DNA of 64,000 nt from Sternotherus odoratus. Lineage: Eukaryota > Chordata > Testudines > Kinosternidae. Below are positions 59,569-64,000 of the stretch, one piece after another. Where the stretch lies: positions 246,645,644 through 246,709,643 of the forward strand of contig JAVMKO010000001.1 in NCBI GenBank assembly GCA_032164245.1. The letters run 5' to 3'. The notes beneath the pieces are model-generated. The model did not search any database and was not told where the DNA came from. It was given only the letters and a program-made list of their open reading frames with translations. Numbering within the stretch: position 1 is the first letter of the stretch; each line of letters begins with the position of its first letter. Both the position numbers and the translations under genes were made by a program.

Positions 59569-60129
59569 TGTCTGTTACAGCTTTCCCCCTACTCCATTTT
59601 GTCTGTTACAGCTGTCCCGTTCTCCATTTTGTTTTTGCTCTCCTGTGGCCGCCCCTCCCTGGCTGTTAAAATTATTTACCAGGGCCACTGCCTTTCTCAA
59701 AGGGAGGGCCCCTTAAGTTGTTTACAAAGAGCCATTGCCCTTCTCAAAGGGATGGCCACTTGTGCTTAAGTGGGATAACTGCCCTGTTCAAAGGGTTGGT
59801 CCTGTTATCACCTTGTTAAACCTGGGCTCGGTGTAGGGCAAGGCTCTGTTCAAGCTGTAAGACCAATGTACTTTGAAGATCCTGGGCATGAGTCATAGGC
59901 CTCATGTGCTTTTGAGTCATGAGGGGGAACTCTGTCCAGGCATGTCTCTATACTCACCTGTAGTTTTTCTCTGAACTCCTCCCCTGTGACAGAAGGAGCC
60001 TATCAGCATTACTGGCGGGGAAACTGCCTGAGTTTGCTTTTAAGAACAGGCATTTTGAAACTAGCATCAGAAGGGTTCCTGCATTGCTACCTGGCCTGAT
60101 CAGGCAGGGGTTCTGGGGGGTCCTTTCTC

Positions 60130-60265
60130 CGCTCTCGTTTTATTATTGAGCGTACCCCCGTTTTTAAACCCCCCCGCTCTCGTTTTATTATTGAGCGTAC
60201 CCCCGTTTTTAAACCCCCCCCCGCTCTCGTTTTATTTTTGAGCGTACCCCCGTTTTTGACCCCCC
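60130..60265 (+). repeat. Triplicated 45-47-bp LTR unit
   Basis: Each unit is CGCTCTCGTTTTATT, then ATTGAGCGTACCCCCG, then a T/A/C tail. The solo LTR has a single unit (about 51895-51942, reverse). Confidence 0.92.
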
Positions 60266-60449
60266 ACCCCACGAAGAACGAATTGCTGCCTGAGAGACCT
60301 ATTGCTGATCAAGACCGTGCTGAGCCCTCCTGGCTTCTCCTGATGTTGATTGCTGCTTCAGTCTTTGCTGCTGTCTGGGGACTGGTGAGAACCTCTCTTC
60401 TGTGAAACTTTCTATACTTAATTACTCTAGCTGCTGGCTCTGTTTTCCC

Positions 60450-60740
60450 AACACACAGACTTAAACTCCTTGCTTAAAGCCTCTCTTAAACTCCTTGCTT
60501 AAAAACCTCTCTTAAACTCCTCCTTAAACTCTATTTCCCCAACACACAGACTTAAACTCCTTGCTTAAAACCTCTCTTAAACTCCCCTTGGTCTGTGTCT
60601 TAAAACCTCTCTTAAACTCCCCTTGGTCTGTGTCTCAAACCTCTCTTAAACTCCCCTTGGTCTGTGTCTCAAAACCTCTCTTAAACTCCCCTTGGTCTGT
60701 GTCTTAAAACCTCTCTTAGACTCAAACTAAATCTTGGTCT
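60450..60740 (+). repeat. LTR tandem array of 'ttaaactcc' units
   Basis: About eight units of roughly 35-38 bp built from 'cttaaactccccttggtctg' and 'tgtcttaaaacctct'. Confidence 0.9.
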
Positions 60741-61544
60741 GTATCTGTAATCTGTTTCCTGTGCCTTCCTGGACTGTACCTGGGCACACACCACTCTGCC
60801 CTCTGAAACTACCCCTAGTATAAGGTGCACCCATTAGGTTAGATTTTGTCTTTTAGTCTAGATAAGTTGTAATTTCATTTTGCATAGCTGTAGTTAAGTT
60901 AGGTTTAAGAATTGTTGCATTGTGTTTTGATATTTGCTAATTTGTGTAGTTTTGGTTAAGTTAAATCATAGATAAGATTTTGCTGTGTTTGTATAATTGT
61001 TTCTCTGCAGCCTGTCTGCTCTGTGTCTCCCTGAGTTTAAATCTCCCCCCACCACATGCTCCTCTTTCCCCATTCCCCAACCTTTACTTCTCTGCTGTTT
61101 CAACTTACAGCCTGTCTTCTCTCTCTCTCTTTCTAGCATAAAACCCCATTGGTTACCCCCTTTTCTCTCTAATACACCTCACATTTTACATTTACATTTT
61201 TACCTAAAGTTGTTGGTTATTTAACACACTTTATCCATGCTGATTAGTTGAGTATATGCTGCTGTGACACACTCTTTACATAGAAATTGTTAGCCACCTG
61301 TTACATTTATGCTTCAGTATTAATTGGTTGCCTACTGTATTGTACCCCACTGTATCATACCCCACTGTTGAAACCCCCTATCCCATTTACTAACAGAAAC
61401 CTCTCCCCAATTGTCCACTTTAACAAACCCCATACCCCTCACTATTGAATCTTCCCTGTTTTCACATTTTCTTAATAAATTTATTTTGCACCCCACCTGT
61501 GTGGTAATTGCTCCCCAAGATCCCATATACCTGCTGGCAGGGAC

Positions 61545-64000
61545 ATGGCGTCACGAACAGGATCTTGGGGTAACAATTACTGCCCTCCCTGTCCCTGGAA
61601 AGAGGCCAAGACCTCTGGGACAGAGGAAGATCAGACCAACCACCTACAATACCACTTGCTGCAAAGCAAACAGCAGCCTGGGGCCCTAGAATGGGTCTGT
61701 ACAATTGGCAAAGGCCAGAGCTCCAGGGTGTATACCACCCACCTGGGGCTCACAGATGTGGGGTGCCTCTTAACCGGCCACCCCACATTCAGGGCCAGCC
61801 CTGCTGATTCCAGCCTCCGGCCAGTCTGCACTAAGGCAGGAGAGCCAGCCGCAGATTCAGATCCCACCCGCCACTGGAGAGAGGTGGGAAGGGTCATGAA
61901 AGCCTGCGGGGGGGCCCCATCTAAGCTTGTCCCTGAACCTCGAATTTTGCAGGGGTCCCCCACCCACCAGATATTAACCGAACTGGTGCAGAGGCTGGAT
62001 GAAATTCGAAAGCCCAAGAAACTGTGGCATGACATATATAAGCCCCAAAAGGTAGCCACAGTTACCTATGAGATCCTGGCTCAGGCCCTTGATAAGCTAA
62101 CTGTTTTCCATGGGGCCCTAATGACCTCGGCCAAGGAGGCCACCAGCCAGCCTAGCCAGGAGGGACCACCACTGACCCCTAAGCTGGCCAGTCCCAATAA
62201 ATCCCCTGAAAAACCATCCCCATATACCCATCCAGAGGCCTCATCTCCCCTCAAGACAACCCCACTATACCCAGCCCTACCTTCAGCCCCTCCAGAGGCC
62301 CAAGCCCATGAACCTGCACCCACTGTCACCTCTGGTGAAGCCCTGCCGGTATCCATCAGTCGCATAAAGATTGATGACCAGGGCAACACCAGACAGGTGA
62401 CAGAAATCCGACCCCGCTCCAGAGCAGAGATGAAGGAGTTCATCTCAGACACCGCTAGGGGGGCCAATGAGCCACCACTACTGTGGCTAGGCCGCCTGGC
62501 TCTGGAAAAGGGACAGGAGTTATTGGATAGGGAAGAGGGCATAGTATTAGCCAGGACCAGTAGCTGGTCCAGGGGTCTCTCAGGGAGCCTGGTGATGTCT
62601 AACACTGCATGGCCCCTGACTGCCCCAGCCCTGGCCTTCCTCCATTCACTGCACTCCCTTCAAGGGATCCAAGTCCCCAGAGGAAGCATCAAGGACATCT
62701 CTTCCCTGAGATGTGCCATCGCAGGGGGGTCCATCATGCTATGGTCCCCTACCCAACACCCTCTCGGACTTACTCAGGCCCAGATTAACCAGGTCAATGC
62801 CTTTAGGCATGTTATTGACCCCACCGAGATACCCATAGACGAAGCTGCCATTGACTTAGCCATGGATAACAGTACCACCCCTGACACTGGGGCAGTTCTG
62901 TGGCTAAGGGGGTATGCTGGGCGCCCCATTGGGCGACTCTATGAAGCCCTCGAGAAAATAAGATGGCCCTCAGCCCAAGCTCCACACGCCAGTCCACCCC
63001 CACCACATACCAGTTCACAACCCAGGTCCCAGTACTCACAGCATTCATTTACAGAACGCAAAATCTTTGGGTTCTTATTGTACAAGGGCCTCACTAAGGA
63101 GGTTGTACGTAAGCTCAATAGCGAGCAGCAAAGAGCCTTGGCCATAACTCTGGGATGGGAAGAGCGCCCAGAACCTTCCCAGCCAAAAAAACAGGTAATG
63201 GCTGGGTGCTCGGCGGCGGCCAGCACCCGGCAAGGGGACCCCCGCCCCTATTATCCGCTAGTTTTTGACAAGGGTCTTGTCATCCCCTTTTTGCTGGACA
63301 CGGGGGCACAGGTGTCCATTGTTCCTCCTCACGTCCCTCACACTCCCACGGGACACACCATTTATGTGCAAGGCCTCAACAGCACAGAACCCCGTCCAGA
63401 AGTAAAGGTACACGCATCCATAGGCCGCACACCAGTAACATTCCGGGCCCTAGTGGGACCCATGCCACTCCTTGGGGTTCAGGAGCTACGGCGTTTTAAA
63501 ATGGCCAAAGCCGTGCTTGATGCACTACCAGTCACCCTATCGGGTGCCAGTGCCCCCCACGAGCCTGAACTGCTCAACACCACACCAACTAAAGTACAAA
63601 AGGTCACTGAACAGGTTCAGGCCACTTTACCCACTGATGGGTGGAACCTCAGTTTGCCTAAAAGTGTCCTCACTGTTACTTCTACCTTTCAGTTTTTAGG
63701 TTTTACTGTAGAGAAGGGACAGCTACGCCACTCTACTTACCACCCACTCACAAATTCTTTCCCCCTGGGGGTAGCTCCCCCCAGACATGAAGTGCAGCAT
63801 GTGTTAGGTGTAACTAACTATCACAGACAGTTTCTCCCTGCTGCTTTGTTACCACAACTATCTGTTTTGCAGCGATATGCCAGGAACGTTAAAACCCCTT
63901 GGACACCAGAGGCCGAGCAGGCGGTGTCTTCCCTGGCTGCCTGGTTGGGCTCTGGGCCCACCCTGGCTCGATGGAATCCCACCAACCCTATTCAGATTAC
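61545..64000 (+). CDS. Endogenous retroviral gag-pro-pol frame, palm-less, partial
   Basis: One reading frame without a stop from ATG 61545 to the window edge (818 codons; open back to a TAA at 61476). The gag-like part has a proline-rich stretch (residues about 196-266) and a capsid-like helical part (about 286-482), but no CCHC knuckle. Protease follows in the same frame, active site L-L-D-T-G-A with Asp about residue 585. Only about 130 residues later comes the F-L-G-F motif (717) of the RT thumb, then a Y-H-R-Q-F-L-P block. The RT palm with Y-x-D-D should lie between and is absent; the junction keeps the frame. The encoded polyprotein would assemble particles and process them, but this copy cannot reverse transcribe. 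The RT remnant looks class III (spuma/ERV-L-like) by eye; low certainty. A later ATG at 61896 is an alternative start. Confidence 0.8.
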   Translation, partial: MASRTGSWGNNYCPPCPWKEAKTSGTEEDQTNHLQYHLLQSKQQPGALEWVCTIGKGQSSRVYTTHLGLTDVGCLLTGHPTFRASPADSSLRPVCTKAGEPAADSDPTRHWREVGRVMKACGGAPSKLVPEPRILQGSPTHQILTELVQRLDEIRKPKKLWHDIYKPQKVATVTYEILAQALDKLTVFHGALMTSAKEATSQPSQEGPPLTPKLASPNKSPEKPSPYTHPEASSPLKTTPLYPALPSAPPEAQAHEPAPTVTSGEALPVSISRIKIDDQGNTRQVTEIRPRSRAEMKEFISDTARGANEPPLLWLGRLALEKGQELLDREEGIVLARTSSWSRGLSGSLVMSNTAWPLTAPALAFLHSLHSLQGIQVPRGSIKDISSLRCAIAGGSIMLWSPTQHPLGLTQAQINQVNAFRHVIDPTEIPIDEAAIDLAMDNSTTPDTGAVLWLRGYAGRPIGRLYEALEKIRWPSAQAPHASPPPPHTSSQPRSQYSQHSFTERKIFGFLLYKGLTKEVVRKLNSEQQRALAITLGWEERPEPSQPKKQVMAGCSAAASTRQGDPRPYYPLVFDKGLVIPFLLDTGAQVSIVPPHVPHTPTGHTIYVQGLNSTEPRPEVKVHASIGRTPVTFRALVGPMPLLGVQELRRFKMAKAVLDALPVTLSGASAPHEPELLNTTPTKVQKVTEQVQATLPTDGWNLSLPKSVLTVTSTFQFLGFTVEKGQLRHSTYHPLTNSFPLGVAPPRHEVQHVLGVTNYHRQFLPAALLPQLSVLQRYARNVKTPWTPEAEQAVSSLAAWLGSGPTLARWNPTNPIQI
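61546..61564 (+). promoter_or_regulatory. Retroviral primer binding site
   Basis: TGGCGTCACGAACAGGATC starts at the first base after the LTR, as required. It shares TGGCG and CGAACAGG with tRNA-Lys-type sites but has extra and changed bases, so the primer tRNA is not settled. Confidence 0.65.

Larger units (their letters stand above)
59569..61545 (+). repeat. 5' LTR of an endogenous retrovirus (1.98 kb)
   Basis: Starts TGTCTGTTACAG, ends GGCAGGGACA. The borders are fixed by comparison with the solo LTR on the other strand (50591-52534), whose ends are proven by a target duplication. It carries an AATAAA signal at 61474-61479, about 70 nt from the end. It has three tandem 45-47-bp units starting CGCTCTCGTTTTATT (60130, 60175, 60222) and an array built on 'cttaaactccccttggtctg' (60450-60740). 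Three 'tcaaaggga/ttgg'-type motifs lie near its start (59695-59795). Its 3' LTR is outside the window. Confidence 0.92.

Noticed and set aside
61546..61564. Naming the primer tRNA of the provirus
   Set aside because: The site shares parts with tRNA-Lys sites but needs insertions and mismatches; without a tRNA search the assignment is not safe.
62081..62605. 174-codon minus-strand frame in the provirus
   Set aside because: Shadow of the gag-like frame on the plus strand.

Overview
The window is nuclear DNA from a vertebrate, most likely a cryptodiran turtle. The main evidence is four copies or partial copies of a tRNA-derived SINE that looks like the turtle Cry/Pol III family (27832-28043, 37876-38006, 55022-55105). 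The rest fits: abundant CR1 LINE 3' ends, MIR and L2 relics, hAT-type MITEs, Ty3/Gypsy elements, a Helitron and long-LTR endogenous retroviral sequence. I find no convincing host protein-coding exon, tRNA, rRNA or CRISPR array. This is gene-poor, AT-rich intergenic or intronic DNA shaped by transposons. Family names come from recognising consensus-like sequence by eye, not from a database search.

Layout. 1-34.5 kb is mostly unremarkable AT-rich DNA. It holds CR1 fragments (including one CR1 nested inside another at 21.5-22.5 kb), a decayed antisense Gypsy reverse transcriptase/RNase H relic (1.0-1.9 kb), several hAT MITEs with target-site duplications (TSDs), a large foldback element (22.6-23.3 kb), microsatellites, and a tail-to-tail SINE pair (27.8-28.0 kb). 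34561-37317 is a non-autonomous Helitron with canonical TC and CTAG ends between A and T. Its interior is almost entirely a 45/46-bp C-rich minisatellite of about 2.2 kb with higher-order duplications.

39667-44013 is a complete Gypsy-like LTR insertion: two LTRs and a perfect 5-bp TSD. Its interior has an integrase module upstream of an RNase H module, the reverse of usual Ty3/Gypsy order, and it lacks the reverse transcriptase catalytic core. A related solo LTR with its own perfect 5-bp TSD lies at 45336-46097.

50591-52534 (minus strand) is a solo LTR about 1.94 kb long, with TSD AAGGT. The same LTR family recurs at 59569-61545 (plus strand) as the 5' LTR of a retroviral provirus that runs off the right edge. 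The provirus interior is one uninterrupted reading frame from 61545 to 64000. It has a gag-like part, a protease with a DTGA active site, and only the thumb/connection end of reverse transcriptase; the catalytic palm appears cleanly removed in frame. The first ATG of the frame is formed across the LTR/primer-binding-site junction.

The most distinctive items are the minisatellite-bearing Helitron, the palm-less but open retroviral frame with its junctional start codon, and the Gypsy-like element with integrase before RNase H. Nothing in the window behaves as an operon or host pathway; the story is nested transposition, internal deletion and tandem-repeat expansion inside mobile elements.
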